Below, one piece after another: positions 40,811 to 49,783 of a stretch of DNA of 64,000 bases. The translations under genes were made by a program, and so were the position numbers. Positions within the stretch are counted from its first letter, which is position 1, and every line of letters begins with the position of its first letter. The notes below the pieces were generated by a model. It was not told the origin of the DNA, did no database searches, and worked only from the letters and a program-made list of their open reading frames with translations. The stretch is from Paenibacillus auburnensis. GTDB lineage: Bacteria > Bacillota > Bacilli > Paenibacillales > Paenibacillaceae. Location: assembly GCF_927798115.1 (NCBI RefSeq), contig NZ_CAKMMG010000008.1:124001-188000 (forward strand). The letters are read 5' to 3'.

Positions 40811-41773
40811 TTAGTTTGCAGCCGGCTGTAGCAGCAGGGACTCGGCCGGAAGATGGCGGACCAGCCAATCCAGCACATCGGCAGTGACCTCATCGTGGTT
40901 GACTTCGTTCAGCATTTCATGCCGGCCTTCCGGGTAAAGACGGTACTCTACATCGCTTAGCCCGTGGTCCTTATATATAGCAGCCAGGCGAAGCACACCT
41001 TGCCCGTTCATGCCTACAGGATCTTTGGCTCCTGAGAATAGAAATACCGGCTTATCTTTACATAACGTAAGCAGCGTTTCCCGGGAATGAATATCGCGCA
41101 GCAGCCGGAAAAAATCACGGAAGAAGCGGGTGGTACAGATCGCCCCGCAGAACGGATCGGCAATGAACCGGTCCACCTCCTGTGGATCACTGCTCAGCCA
41201 GTCGAACGCAGTCCGGATTGGAGTGAAGTTGCGGTTATAGGGACCAAATACCATGCCGTTAATCAGTACACTGCGGTGGTGCGCCCCTTGCAGTCTGAGC
41301 TGCATGGCCGCCAGGGATTCAGCAGCCCGCAGCATGCTGCGGGGGCCGTTAGTGCCGCTCAGAATGAAACCGGAGTACACTTCGCTGCCTGGCTCGCACA
41401 TCAGCTTCTGGGTTAGAAAGGAGCCCATGCTGTGAGCGAGCAGGAAGAGCGGCAGGCCTTCATGCCGGGATTGCACAATGCCTGCAAGCTGCAGCATATC
41501 GCGCCGCATCCAGTAGAAGCCGTTCTCGCCGGTATCGCCTAGCAGATTCACCTTGCCTGCCGTTTTGCCGTGCCCGCGGTGATCGTTGGCATAGACCGCA
41601 TACCCGGCCGCCGTCAATGCCGAGGCGAACCGGGCATAACGTGCAGCCGTCTCACACATGCCGTGGGCAATCTGCACTACCCCCCTGACCGGAGCCTCCG
41701 GTTCAGGCAGCCATTCATAGACATGGATATTGACACCGAGAGGATCGGTCATCGTAAAACTGTTTTCCCTCAT
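40811..41773 (-). CDS. Alpha/beta hydrolase, lysophospholipase/monoacylglycerol lipase-like
   Basis: A 320-residue serine hydrolase of the MGLL/PldB type. HGMCETAARYARFASALTAAGY and ANDHRGHGKTAG are the family opening, and the nucleophile elbow is LLAHSMGSFL. Acid and His of the triad are in FSGAKDPVG and YPEGRHEML. I start at MRENSFTM, whose ATG follows CAGGAGGACAGGCG. An 18-codon upstream in-frame start runs across a degenerate CAAAACT element. It probably cleaves a single fatty acyl ester, but the substrate is unknown. Confidence 0.9.
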   Translation of the reverse strand: MRENSFTMTDPLGVNIHVYEWLPEPEAPVRGVVQIAHGMCETAARYARFASALTAAGYAVYANDHRGHGKTAGKVNLLGDTGENGFYWMRRDMLQLAGIVQSRHEGLPLFLLAHSMGSFLTQKLMCEPGSEVYSGFILSGTNGPRSMLRAAESLAAMQLRLQGAHHRSVLINGMVFGPYNRNFTPIRTAFDWLSSDPQEVDRFIADPFCGAICTTRFFRDFFRLLRDIHSRETLLTLCKDKPVFLFSGAKDPVGMNGQGVLRLAAIYKDHGLSDVEYRLYPEGRHEMLNEVNHDEVTADVLDWLVRHLPAESLLLQPAAN

Positions 41774-41780
41774 CGCCTGT

Positions 41781-41825
41781 CCTCCTGAAAGTAACCTAGT
41801 TTTGTGAGCAACGCCGTACAAAACC
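41781..41825 (-). repeat. Degenerate CAAAACT element upstream of the lipase gene
   Basis: On the minus strand GGTTTTG, 14 bases and CAAAACT lie 20 bases upstream of the CAGGAGG site of the lipase. The loop (TACGGCGTTGCTCA) shares its end GCTCA with the copies at 57.1 kb. The TATGCTTC part is missing, so this is a shortened or decayed copy. Confidence 0.45.
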
Positions 41826-41861
41826 AACTGCTGCTATAGTCTATTCACGGGATGGATTGCT

Positions 41862-42830
41862 TTATGGCAAATAAGAACGGAGCACCGTGGAGCGGCCTTC
41901 GATGCCATAAGCTCCGAGGGTGGACGGTAGCAGGTAGCATTCTCCTGCGGCATAAGGCTGGGAGCCGCCTTCCCATGTCAGATGTCCGCTGCCTTCGCAG
42001 ATGACCAGGATAGTGAAGCTGTCCGGGGTGGTAGACAGGTTCCACTCTCCGTTTACAACCCCTTTTTCAACGATGAAATAAGGGGAGGAGGCGATTTGCA
42101 GCCATTCTCCTGGAACTGCACTATCTGTCTTCATCGAAGTGGCTCCAGCCCCTTCATAAGCGGTAACGTTGAGCGAATCTTCGATATGCAGCTCGCGCGG
42201 CTTGCCGTCAAGACCGGGACGGTCGTAGTCGTAAATCCGGTATGTAGTATCCGAATTCTGTTGGATTTCCGCTACAACAACTCCGGCGCAGAGCGCATGG
42301 ACCGTGCCGGCGGGAATGTAGAATGCATCGCCTGCGGAGACTGTGATTTCCTGCATGCTGTCCATCACTGTGCCGTTTTCCAGCGCGGCACGAAGGCTTT
42401 CGCGGGTGACATTTTCTTTCAGGCCGTAGATGATTTTGGCATCAGGCTTAGCATCCAGCACATACCACATTTCTGTTTTGCCGAGCTCACCCTTAGGCAA
42501 TCCTTCATAATCATCTGTAGGATGCACCTGTACGGACAGATTGTCGTTGCAGTCCAGCAGCTTAATCAGCAGCGGGAACCGTCCGCCTGCTTCGGGGATG
42601 CCTTTGCTTCCGAACCATTCCTGTCCGAACTGCTCACGGATCTGGTCGAGGCCTTGTCCGGCCAATTCGCCGTTTACAACGGAAGAGACGCCGTTCGGAT
42701 GATCGGCGATCATCCAGCCTTCGCCAATATGGCCCTCAGGCAGGTTAAGGCCGAATTTCTCCAGGGCCCGGCCGCCCCACACGCGTTCTTTGAACTCCGG
42801 TTGAAACTTAAGTGGATATGGTTTTGTCAT
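41862..42830 (-). CDS. manA: Mannose-6-phosphate isomerase, class I
   Basis: This zinc enzyme interconverts mannose 6-phosphate and fructose 6-phosphate. At 322 residues it is the short Bacillus-type class I form. The metal site is SVQVHPTD (Gln, His), KTEMWYVL (Glu) and PAGTVHALCAG (His). The opening KFQPEFKERVWGGRALEKF and the late region QNSDTTYRIYDYDRPG are typical. GAGAGGAAGATACTGTG precedes the ATG, and a GTG three bases earlier could also be used. It may feed GDP-mannose for surface glycans. Confidence 0.94.
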   Translation of the reverse strand: MTKPYPLKFQPEFKERVWGGRALEKFGLNLPEGHIGEGWMIADHPNGVSSVVNGELAGQGLDQIREQFGQEWFGSKGIPEAGGRFPLLIKLLDCNDNLSVQVHPTDDYEGLPKGELGKTEMWYVLDAKPDAKIIYGLKENVTRESLRAALENGTVMDSMQEITVSAGDAFYIPAGTVHALCAGVVVAEIQQNSDTTYRIYDYDRPGLDGKPRELHIEDSLNVTAYEGAGATSMKTDSAVPGEWLQIASSPYFIVEKGVVNGEWNLSTTPDSFTILVICEGSGHLTWEGGSQPYAAGECYLLPSTLGAYGIEGRSTVLRSYLP

Positions 42831-42869
42831 CACAGTATCTTCCTCTCCATTTTTGATAATGCTCTTTCT

Positions 42870-43262
42870 CTAATTACTGCGGGTAGACTCGAAGAACTCC
42901 AGCTTTTCACCGTCAGGCCCGTCAAAAAAGAAATAACGGCTGCCGTTCGCCAGTGTGCTGATTTCTGTCAGGCCAGGAAGCTTTAGCGCGGCAATCCGGC
43001 TATGCTCGGCCTCAATTCCGGTAACGGTAAAAGCGACGTGGCTGACCTTACCTTCATCCGGCAGGCCGGTCCACACCCGTTCGATCAGCTCCACCTCTAC
43101 GCTGGTCTGTCCGGGGAAGCTCAGGAAGGCCAGCCGCAGCCCGCTACCCGGCTCGCCGATCATATCCTGCAGCGTAAGTCCGATGACTTCCTGGTAGAAC
43201 GTAAGGGAGTGCTCAAGCTGTGCAACCTTGATGCCGATATGCTCGATCTTGCTTACTGCCAT
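42870..43262 (-). CDS. VOC family protein (glyoxalase/epimerase-like)
   Basis: A 130-residue vicinal oxygen chelate protein with two beta-alpha-beta-beta-beta modules. The opening IEHIGIKVAQLEHSLTFYQEVIGL supplies the first metal His, VSHVAFTV the second, and FDGPDGEKLEFFE the C-terminal Glu. It resembles methylmalonyl-CoA epimerase and glyoxalase I relatives, and the substrate is not known. It lies immediately downstream of mnmM in the same direction, so it is likely to share its transcript. Confidence 0.88.
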   Translation of the reverse strand: MAVSKIEHIGIKVAQLEHSLTFYQEVIGLTLQDMIGEPGSGLRLAFLSFPGQTSVEVELIERVWTGLPDEGKVSHVAFTVTGIEAEHSRIAALKLPGLTEISTLANGSRYFFFDGPDGEKLEFFESTRSN

Positions 43263-43868
43263 TCAGATATCAGCTCCTTTTTTCTTCTCTACAGCAACAA
43301 CATACGGGGCGGAGGCCCGCTGCAGCTGGCGGTATATAATGCTCTGCGCCAGCGGCTGGGCGAGTCCCGCCGCCCAGGCTTCGACGGCGGCGGCTTCGCG
43401 GTCGCCGCCTTCATGGCCGGGATAGAGCACGGCTGTGATAATGCCGCCCGGGCGCAGCAGCGCCAGGGCGGCATCCAGCGCGGCCAGCGTGCTCTCCGTC
43501 TCGGTGATGATGGTCTTATCGGCATCGCCCGAGGGCAGATAGCCGAGATTGAACATCACCGCTGAGACCGTTCCGCGCCATTCCGGCGGAACGGCTTCTG
43601 CCATCGCTGCATGGCTGCGATGAAGCAGCGTCACGGGAGACAGCGCTGCCGGCGCTTCCTCCCGGGCCAGCCGCAGGCGCTCTTCCGCGAGCTTCAGCGC
43701 CGCAAGCTGAATGTCGAAGCCATACACCCCGCCGCGCGGCCCGGCCGCCCTGGCGAGGACGAGCGTATCCGCACCGGTGCCAACGGTGGCGTCGATGGCT
43801 CTGCCGCCGGAGACGAGCCGTTCGGCGGTTAATTTATGAGCAAAGCTAAGGACAGACATAAAGCCCAT
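43263..43868 (-). CDS. mnmM: tRNA 5-aminomethyl-2-thiouridine methyltransferase MnmM (YtqB)
   Basis: A 201-residue class I methyltransferase of the YtqB family. ATVGTGADTLVLARAAG is motif I and the family-specific VMFNLGYLPSGD takes the place of an NPPY motif. GGIITAVLYPGHEGG follows. In Bacillus, YtqB methylates the aminomethyl group of wobble uridine in tRNA to complete mnm5s2U. The start overlaps the ytqA stop (TAATG), so the two are coupled. GGAGGAAGAGCTA precedes the ATG. The AT-to-GC codon choice is notably GC-rich in the middle. Confidence 0.88.
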   Translation of the reverse strand: MGFMSVLSFAHKLTAERLVSGGRAIDATVGTGADTLVLARAAGPRGGVYGFDIQLAALKLAEERLRLAREEAPAALSPVTLLHRSHAAMAEAVPPEWRGTVSAVMFNLGYLPSGDADKTIITETESTLAALDAALALLRPGGIITAVLYPGHEGGDREAAAVEAWAAGLAQPLAQSIIYRQLQRASAPYVVAVEKKKGADI

Positions 43869-44821
43869 TAGCTCTTCCTCCAGTACTTACCCTGCCAGCT
43901 GTCGCGTGCAACCAGTTCATGGTCGATAGCGTTCAGCACTTCCCACTTTTTCAGGCTCCACAAGGGTCCAATCAGCGACTCGCGCGGCGCATCCCCGGTC
44001 AGGCGGTGAACGATCATCTCCGGAGGCAGAATTTCCAGTGAATCCACGATGAGCTTCACATATTCGTCCTGCTCCAGGAAGCGCAGCAGGCCGGCTTCGT
44101 ATTGCTTGACCATCGGGGTTTTGCGCATGAGATGCAGCAGATGTATCTTGATTCCCTGCACATCCATGCCTGCAACCGCCGAGACGGTCTCCAGCATCAT
44201 TTCGTGGGTTTCCTGCGGTAGCCCGTGGATGATGTGGGTGCAGACCCGGATACCATGGGCACGCAGCTTTGCAACAGCTTCGATATAACACTGGGTATCA
44301 TGCGCCCGGTTGATCAGCTCCGAGGTGGAGTTATGGATCGTCTGCAGGCCCATTTCTATCCAGAGATACGTACGCTGGTTAAGCTCAGCGAGATACTCGA
44401 CGACATCATCCGGCAGGCAGTCGGGGCGTGTCGCAATGGACAAGCCGACTACACCGGGCTGCTGCAGAATAACCTCATAATATTCTCTCAGCTCGTCAAC
44501 CGGAGCATACGTATTGGTGTAAGCCTGGAAGTAGCCGATGTATTTGGCGTTCGGCCATTTGAGATGCTGGCGGTCGCGCACATCATTGAACTGGGTGACC
44601 AGATCATCCCGGCGGCTGCCGGCGAAGTCGCCGGAGCCTCTGGCGCTGCAGAAGGTGCAGCCGCCTTTGGCGATCGAGCCGTCACGGTTCGGACAGGTAA
44701 AGCCCGCATCGAGCATAACCTTGAAGACTTTCGTGTCCATGTGCTCGCGCATTTCGTAGTTCCACGTATGGAAACGTTTATCTCCCCAAAGCAGCGGAGA
44801 GGGGGTCTGTAAAAGGCTCAC
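43868..44821 (-). CDS. ytqA: YtqA/TIGR01212-family radical SAM protein
   Basis: A 317-residue radical SAM protein with the Elp3-like Cys arrangement: FTCPNRDGSIAKGGCTFC, in which a Cys precedes a CxxC by a longer loop. The family signatures KVMLDAGFTCPNRD, QAYTNTYAPVDELREYYE and CTHIIHGLPQE are present. Its tight coupling to mnmM is conserved in Bacillus and suggests a role in the same wobble-uridine pathway. The exact step is family knowledge that I cannot confirm here. Confidence 0.88.
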   Translation of the reverse strand: MSLLQTPSPLLWGDKRFHTWNYEMREHMDTKVFKVMLDAGFTCPNRDGSIAKGGCTFCSARGSGDFAGSRRDDLVTQFNDVRDRQHLKWPNAKYIGYFQAYTNTYAPVDELREYYEVILQQPGVVGLSIATRPDCLPDDVVEYLAELNQRTYLWIEMGLQTIHNSTSELINRAHDTQCYIEAVAKLRAHGIRVCTHIIHGLPQETHEMMLETVSAVAGMDVQGIKIHLLHLMRKTPMVKQYEAGLLRFLEQDEYVKLIVDSLEILPPEMIVHRLTGDAPRESLIGPLWSLKKWEVLNAIDHELVARDSWQGKYWRKS

Positions 44822-45172
44822 AGGTGAAGCTCCTTTCGTACATATAAGAACATTTATTTTGAGGGCCGAAGGATGGTGGTTTCAGCCGGCATAATCCTTA
44901 TATTTTCACTGAGAAAGACGGATTTCCGTAAAGGGACGTACAGCCAGTTCTTTCTAACCCGTCTATTGTATCAAAAATCAGCGTATAGCGTAACATTAGC
45001 AGCTGGAAAATAGGTGAAAAATAGGCTATTTATTTACCAAGATTACCTTGTTAATGCTTACACGATATGTTATATTTAAATTGTAAAAAAGCTGATGCAC
45101 CAACTAAAATTTCATTTTTGAATTCATACTTTCGTGTCGTCCCGCCCATACTAAACTTAAGAGGTGATCACG
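44822..45172. other. Gene-free region with a promoter for the 60-residue gene
   Basis: A divergent, AT-rich spacer. On the plus strand TTGTTA (45048-45053), a 17-base spacer and TATATT (45071-45076) form a fair sigma-A promoter, giving a ~90-base leader before the small gene. The ytqA promoter must lie in the other half, where I see no clear boxes. Confidence 0.6.
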
Positions 45173-45355
45173 ATGAATTCTCAAACGGCATATGCCGAAG
45201 GAAAAGGCTCGATTGATGTACAGTTGACTCCCGATGAGGCGCTTGCACTTACCGGTGTTGAATTTAATGGCAATCACAAGATCAAGACCGAAGCGCAGCG
45301 TAAGATCAGAAACGCTTTCGAGAAGAAATTTGATTTTGATACTCCGTCAAGGTAG
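45173..45355 (+). CDS. 60-residue conserved-looking protein of unknown function
   Basis: A small hydrophilic protein, MNSQTAYAEGKGSIDVQ..., with a predicted beta strand (SIDVQLTPDEALALTG) and a basic helix (HKIKTEAQRKIRNAFEKKF). AAGAGGTGATCACG precedes the ATG at 45173. A GTG nine bases upstream overlaps this site. It has its own promoter and a terminator, so it is a monocistronic gene. I do not recognise the family and see no metal or membrane motif. Confidence 0.65.
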   Translation: MNSQTAYAEGKGSIDVQLTPDEALALTGVEFNGNHKIKTEAQRKIRNAFEKKFDFDTPSR

Positions 45356-45399
45356 ACTATGAACTGTTGAAAAGTGGACCCCAATTCCAAATACAACAA

Positions 45400-45449
45400 A
45401 AAAGGGATTCTCCAGCGGCCGTTTCCTGCCCTCCGGAGAATTCCTTTTT
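45400..45449 (+). terminator. Terminator after the 60-residue gene
   Basis: AAGGGATTCTCC pairs with GGAGAATTCCTT with one bulge, followed by TTTTTCC. Confidence 0.78.
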
Positions 45450-45563
45450 CCTATTTTGCCTTAAATCCCTTTACTTTTGCGGACAAGTTCGGCACAATAT
45501 TTCAAGTGATGGATTAGAGTTCATATTTATAAGTAATGTATTAGAGACAAGCGGAGGAATATT

Positions 45564-46280
45564 ATGCGTTTACGCGGAAGAAAAGGAATACGTGAAAGCC
45601 TGGAGGAACAAACCGACCTGGTGATCCTTGATCCACGCAGCCTCAAGGGCCGCTGGTCAGAGTTGTTCGGCAACGACCACCCGATCCATGTGGAGTTCGG
45701 AATGGGTAAGGGGCAGTTTATCAGTCAAATGAGCTTCAAATATCCCGATATTAATTTTATCGGCGTCGATATGTACGATGAGCTGATCCGCCGTGCGGCA
45801 GAGAAGGCCAGACTGGTATGGGAACCGGCCGGGCAGGAGACGCCGCCTAACCTGAAGGTTGCCCTTGCGAATATCAACTATGCCGAGGAAGTTTTTGCCC
45901 CTGGGGAGCTGGAACGCATCTATTTAAATTTTAGTGATCCCTGGCCGAAGAGCAAGCATGCCCGCCGCCGCCTGACCCACCCGCGTTTTCTTGACAAATA
46001 CCGCGGACTGCTCAGCCCGCTGGGTGAAATTCACCTGAAGACGGATTCGCGCAGCCTGTTTGAATTCTCACTGAATGCTTTTGCCGATTACGGCCTGCAG
46101 ATGAAAAATATTTCCTTGGATCTGCATGCAGACGGCATCATTAACGAAGAGCATGTCATGACGGAGTATGAAACCAAATTTTATGGACGCGGTGTCAATA
46201 TTCAGCGCTGTGAGGCGATTGTCGGCTCAGAGGCACTGGCCCGTTATCAGGCCGGACGCCTGGATAAATACCGGCTGTAG
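45564..46280 (+). CDS. trmB: tRNA (guanine(46)-N7)-methyltransferase
   Basis: TrmB forms m7G46 in the variable loop of tRNA using SAM. The 238-residue protein shows VEFGMGKGQFISQMS (motif I), FIGVDMYDELI and the invariant YLNFSDPWPKSKHARRRL containing the catalytic Asp. HLKTDSRSLFEFS and VMTEYETKFYGRG near the end are typical. GCGGAGGAATATT precedes the ATG. It stands alone, with terminators on both sides. Confidence 0.96.
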   Translation: MRLRGRKGIRESLEEQTDLVILDPRSLKGRWSELFGNDHPIHVEFGMGKGQFISQMSFKYPDINFIGVDMYDELIRRAAEKARLVWEPAGQETPPNLKVALANINYAEEVFAPGELERIYLNFSDPWPKSKHARRRLTHPRFLDKYRGLLSPLGEIHLKTDSRSLFEFSLNAFADYGLQMKNISLDLHADGIINEEHVMTEYETKFYGRGVNIQRCEAIVGSEALARYQAGRLDKYRL

Positions 46281-46328
46281 CCTGTGCAATGCCTGTATTT
46301 CCAGAATTAACCATAGAAGACGGCATAT

Positions 46329-46368
46329 AAAATGGCAGTCACGGGATTTCCCGGACTGCCATTTTTAT
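46329..46368. terminator. Bidirectional terminator
   Basis: Stem AAAATGGCAGTC / GACTGCCATTTT with inner CGGG/CCCG is flanked by A and T runs, between convergent trmB and glycosyltransferase genes. Confidence 0.9.
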
Positions 46369-46391
46369 ATGCCCTCTTGTTCTTGTCTGTC

Positions 46392-47507
46392 CTATTCGAG
46401 CATATCAATAATGCTCTGGGCGCTTTGCAGCGGGTGGAACCTTGCGATATCCTCCAGATGGCTTTTCCGTTTCGCCTGTACATCCCCGTAATTGTAGAGC
46501 AGCCGTTCCATCCATTTATCGACGACCTCCAGGGAAGAGATCGGCTCTCCGAGCCCGGCCGACGTAAAATAACGGCAGTTTTCTTCTTCCTGTCCCGGCA
46601 GGGGGTGATGGAAGAGCATCGGAATACCTTTGGCCAGCCCTTCGCTGCAGGTCATTCCGCCTGGCTTCGTGACCAGCAGATCGGAGACCTCCATCAGCTT
46701 GTCGATCTCACGGGTGAAGCCGATCAGCGAAATGTTAGGATGGCTGTATGTGGGGTCTTTCATCATCTCTCCAAGCAGCTTCTCGTTCTTGCCGAGACAA
46801 AAGACAATCTGGACCTTATCGCTCCAGCCGGCAAGTGCCTCATTCACCACCTGGTCATTCATCATGCCCCAGCCCCCGCCCATGACCAGCACAGTCGGCA
46901 GATCCTGGAGGCTGAACTGCTCCAGAATTTCTTCGCGTCCCGGGTGCTCCCAGAAGCTCGGGTGTACCGGCATGCCGGTCACCCGGATTTTGGCTGCGGG
47001 CACGCTGCGGCGGCGCAGCTTAGACTTTACCTCGGGGGTGGAGACCAGATAGCGGTCCACCTCCGGACTGATCCAACTGGCGTGGGCATCGTAATCGGTT
47101 ATGACTGTCACGAGCGGTGCCTTGAAGGCCGGGTCCAGCCGTTTTAGGCGTGAGACCACAGCACTAGGGATAAAGTGGGTACAGACGATAATATCGGGCT
47201 TTAGCTGCTTCACAATATTTTGTGTATGTGTATAAAATAAGCGGTGCAGGGCAAGCGTGGTAAGACGGTTAAATGATTTCTGGTGACGGTAGACGTAGCC
47301 CATCAGCCGGGGCCGGGTGGTTACCGTCTTGCGGTAAGCCGAAACGATCAGGGGCGCCATCTTGGGATTCAAAAAGTTTCCAAGCTCCAGCACCTTCGTT
47401 TGTACTCCCGGCGACAATTTACGCAGGCTGCTCGACAGCGCGTACGCTGCCTGTGTATGTCCTGCGCCAAAACCTTCTGACAGTAATAACACTCTTTTTT
47501 TGCGCAA
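46392..47507 (-). CDS. MGDG synthase/UgtP-like glycosyltransferase
   Basis: A 371-residue GT28-like glycosyltransferase of the monogalactosyldiacylglycerol synthase/UgtP group. The N-terminal domain begins VLLLSEGFGAGHTQAAYALS (family opening), with IIVCTHFIPSAVVSRL. The C-terminal UDP-sugar site is VMGGGWGMMN, LGKNEKL, LVTKPGGMTCSEGLAKGIPM and PGQEEENCRYF. It probably glycosylates diacylglycerol or another membrane lipid at the cytosolic face. The start is TTG, with AGGTGA eight bases upstream. The following PAP2 phosphatase is transcribed in the same direction upstream of it. Confidence 0.9.
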   Translation of the reverse strand: MRKKRVLLLSEGFGAGHTQAAYALSSSLRKLSPGVQTKVLELGNFLNPKMAPLIVSAYRKTVTTRPRLMGYVYRHQKSFNRLTTLALHRLFYTHTQNIVKQLKPDIIVCTHFIPSAVVSRLKRLDPAFKAPLVTVITDYDAHASWISPEVDRYLVSTPEVKSKLRRRSVPAAKIRVTGMPVHPSFWEHPGREEILEQFSLQDLPTVLVMGGGWGMMNDQVVNEALAGWSDKVQIVFCLGKNEKLLGEMMKDPTYSHPNISLIGFTREIDKLMEVSDLLVTKPGGMTCSEGLAKGIPMLFHHPLPGQEEENCRYFTSAGLGEPISSLEVVDKWMERLLYNYGDVQAKRKSHLEDIARFHPLQSAQSIIDMLE

Positions 47508-47565
47508 TGTTTACTTCACCTGTTCCCAAAAATGGTTTTCGCAGGTCAGACTTTTGTAGCAGGCT

Positions 47566-48093
47566 TCAGATCCATAGAACAACCGTGCCTAGCGCGACGC
47601 CGCTGCCGATTACTGCACCTGCCATAACATCAGAGGGATAGTGCAGACCGAGGTAAATCCGGGAGAAGCCGACAATACACGCCAGCGGCAGCAGAATAAC
47701 GGTAAGGGCAGGATAGGCCGCCATATAAGGAACCGTAGAGGCGAAGATAGCTGTAGTATGGCCTGAAGGAAAAGAATGATCCTTAAGCGGATTATGAAAC
47801 GTATTCGTTCCCGGCAGCGCCAGATAAGGCCGCATGCGCGGGTATAGCTTCTTGGCCACGGCAACAGGCAGGTGGCTGACGGCCAGGGCTGTCAGTGCCT
47901 GAAGTCCTGTTGTTTTGAGCGGCTGGGGAGCAAAGGCCCAGACCAGCAGATTAATGCCGATCGCGCTGGTTGCACCACCCAGATGGGTAAGATAAAAGAG
48001 CCAAAAGTTCAGGAATGGGTTATGCAGGCTGCCGTTGATCCATTTGAAAAGGCGGCGTTCCCAGAGAAGTAGTTTCATGAATAATTGTCTCAT
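47566..48093 (-). CDS. PAP2-family phosphatase
   Basis: A 175-residue membrane phosphatase with five to six membrane segments. The three active-site motifs are KKLYPRMRPYLALP (KxxxxxxRP), SFPSGHTTA (PSGH) and SRIYLGLHYPSDVMAG (SRxxxxxHxxxD). It could dephosphorylate phosphatidic acid, phosphatidylglycerol phosphate or undecaprenyl diphosphate. Because it precedes a diacylglycerol glycosyltransferase-like gene by ~60 bases, it may supply diacylglycerol, but this is inference. Confidence 0.92.
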   Translation of the reverse strand: MRQLFMKLLLWERRLFKWINGSLHNPFLNFWLFYLTHLGGATSAIGINLLVWAFAPQPLKTTGLQALTALAVSHLPVAVAKKLYPRMRPYLALPGTNTFHNPLKDHSFPSGHTTAIFASTVPYMAAYPALTVILLPLACIVGFSRIYLGLHYPSDVMAGAVIGSGVALGTVVLWI

Positions 48094-48273
48094 ATCTTGT
48101 CCCTCCGATAGTCCGGCTGAGGATAGTAAGCGCTGCTGAAGCTAATTCGGTTTATACCCTAAAGCTGTCTTTATCATACTTTTTTAAGGTAGTCCATTTC
48201 AAGGAAAAGCTCAGCGGTGCGCGGAAATTGTCAGTTTTGACTTAAGAACCCCTTACACCGTACAATGATTCAA
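48094..48273. other. Gene-free region between the PAP2 and GT2 genes
   Basis: A divergent spacer. No clear promoter boxes or genes. The structured leader begins at 48274. Confidence 0.5.
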
Positions 48274-48378
48274 GCAGGCCGAACGCGTTTAAAAGGTAAC
48301 AGAGAAAATGAGGAGTCCGTTTCAACAGGAATCCCTATAACATCTTTTAAACGGGATATAAATAAATTGAACGCCTGC
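48274..48378 (+). promoter_or_regulatory. Putative structured leader RNA of the GT2 gene
   Basis: Two nested stems are perfect: GCAGGC (48274-48279) with GCCTGC (48373-48378), and CGTTTAAAAG (48286-48295) with CTTTTAAACG (48344-48353). The ~48-base apical part holds a GAGTCC/GGAATCCC partial pairing. After it, AACTCTTGATCT (near 48393-48404) could pair with ATCAAGAGT (48473-48481). I do not recognise a known riboswitch class. The 126 bases from 48379 to the start contain no T-run terminator, so control would be of translation or stability. Confidence 0.55.
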
Positions 48379-48504
48379 CCGCAAAAAAGGGGAAACTCTT
48401 GATCTATTGTAAGGGATGCAACAAAAGGGTCAGCAACAACGTTTAACAAGCCAGAGACAGAAAAAAGGGCATATCAAGAGTGAAAAAGGGGGCATCAAAA
48501 GATC

Positions 48505-49743
48505 ATGACAGACGCATTGTTTGTTACGCTCCAAGTGATCTTGGCGGCAATTGCAGTTTATCAGTTTGGATTCTCACTGTTTGGACTGCGCAAGAAAAAG
48601 AAAAAGGAACACTTTGCACCGGAAAAGTCATTTGCAGTACTGGTGGCTGCGCACAACGAGGAAGAGGTCGTCGGCGCGCTGATGGAGAATCTGAAACAGC
48701 TTAATTATCCCCAAGATCTGTACGATGTATTTGTTATCTGTGACAACTGCACGGACGGGACGGCAAAGATCGTAAGGGAGCACGGGATGAACGCCTGTGT
48801 ACGCACCAACAGCAATCTGCGGGGCAAGGGTTACGCCATCGAATGGATGCTGAAGGAACTGTGGGCTTTGCCTCGCCAGTATGATGCGGTTGTCATGTTC
48901 GACGCCGACAACCTGGCACATACTGAATTCCTGATGGAGATGAATAATGATCTTTGCTCAGGCGCCCGGGTAATCCAGGGTTACATCGATACGAAGAATC
49001 CGGAGGATTCCTGGATTACTGCCGCATATGGTGTTTCTTACTGGTACATCAACCGCTTATGGCAGCTATCGCGCCACAATCTGCAGATGGCGAACTTCCT
49101 TGGCGGAACCGGCATGTGCTTTGAGACAGCCCTGCTTAAAGAAATGGGCTGGGGAGCGACAAGCCTGGTGGAGGATTTGGAATTTACCATGCGCAGTGCC
49201 TCCAAAGGCGTTTACCCGAAATTCAACTATGATGCCAAGGTATTCGATGAGAAGCCGCTCACTTTCAAGGCGTCGTCCAGACAGCGTCTGCGCTGGATGC
49301 AGGGACATTTCACAGTGGCCCGCCGTTATTTCTTCCCTCTGCTGTGGCAGAGTATTAAAGAACGCAGCCTGACGAAGTTTGACCTCGCACTGTATGGAGC
49401 GAATGTATATATCGTTCTGCTGACGTTTCTGATGACCGCGGTTATGTGGATTGACACTTCCGTGTTTGACGGCCCGCATATCGCGAACATCTATGGTCAT
49501 CTGCCGATTTGGCTCAGCTATTTTGCAGTCGGTGCGAACATTCTGACCTTCCTGCTTGCGATGGCGCTCGAGAAGGTGAAGTTCAAGAAGGTATATCTGT
49601 ACCTGCTGGTCTTCCCAATCTACCTGCTCTCGTGGTATCCAATCACGTTCTATGCGTTCTTCACACAGAACAACAAGCAGTGGAGCCATACCAAACATAC
49701 GCGGGTCGTGCGGCTTGAGGAAGTACAGAGCAAGCAGGTCTAA
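48505..49743 (+). CDS. Membrane-bound processive glycosyltransferase family 2
   Basis: A 412-residue inverting glycosyltransferase. One N-terminal membrane segment (ALFVTLQVILAAIAVYQFGFSLFG) is followed by a charged KKKKKE linker and the catalytic domain: FAVLVAAHNEEEVV, VICDNCTDG, VMFDADN (DxD), GGTGMCFE, SLVEDLEFTMR (catalytic Asp) and RQRLRWMQGH (QxxRW). Three or four C-terminal membrane segments follow. It resembles cellulose/hyaluronan synthase-like or PgaC-type enzymes, and the polymer is unknown. No partner genes are next to it, but a folded leader precedes it. Confidence 0.9.
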   Translation: MTDALFVTLQVILAAIAVYQFGFSLFGLRKKKKKEHFAPEKSFAVLVAAHNEEEVVGALMENLKQLNYPQDLYDVFVICDNCTDGTAKIVREHGMNACVRTNSNLRGKGYAIEWMLKELWALPRQYDAVVMFDADNLAHTEFLMEMNNDLCSGARVIQGYIDTKNPEDSWITAAYGVSYWYINRLWQLSRHNLQMANFLGGTGMCFETALLKEMGWGATSLVEDLEFTMRSASKGVYPKFNYDAKVFDEKPLTFKASSRQRLRWMQGHFTVARRYFFPLLWQSIKERSLTKFDLALYGANVYIVLLTFLMTAVMWIDTSVFDGPHIANIYGHLPIWLSYFAVGANILTFLLAMALEKVKFKKVYLYLLVFPIYLLSWYPITFYAFFTQNNKQWSHTKHTRVVRLEEVQSKQV

Positions 49744-49783
49744 TCAGCCAAATGTATTTCGTACAATTCTGTTGGAAAAATGG

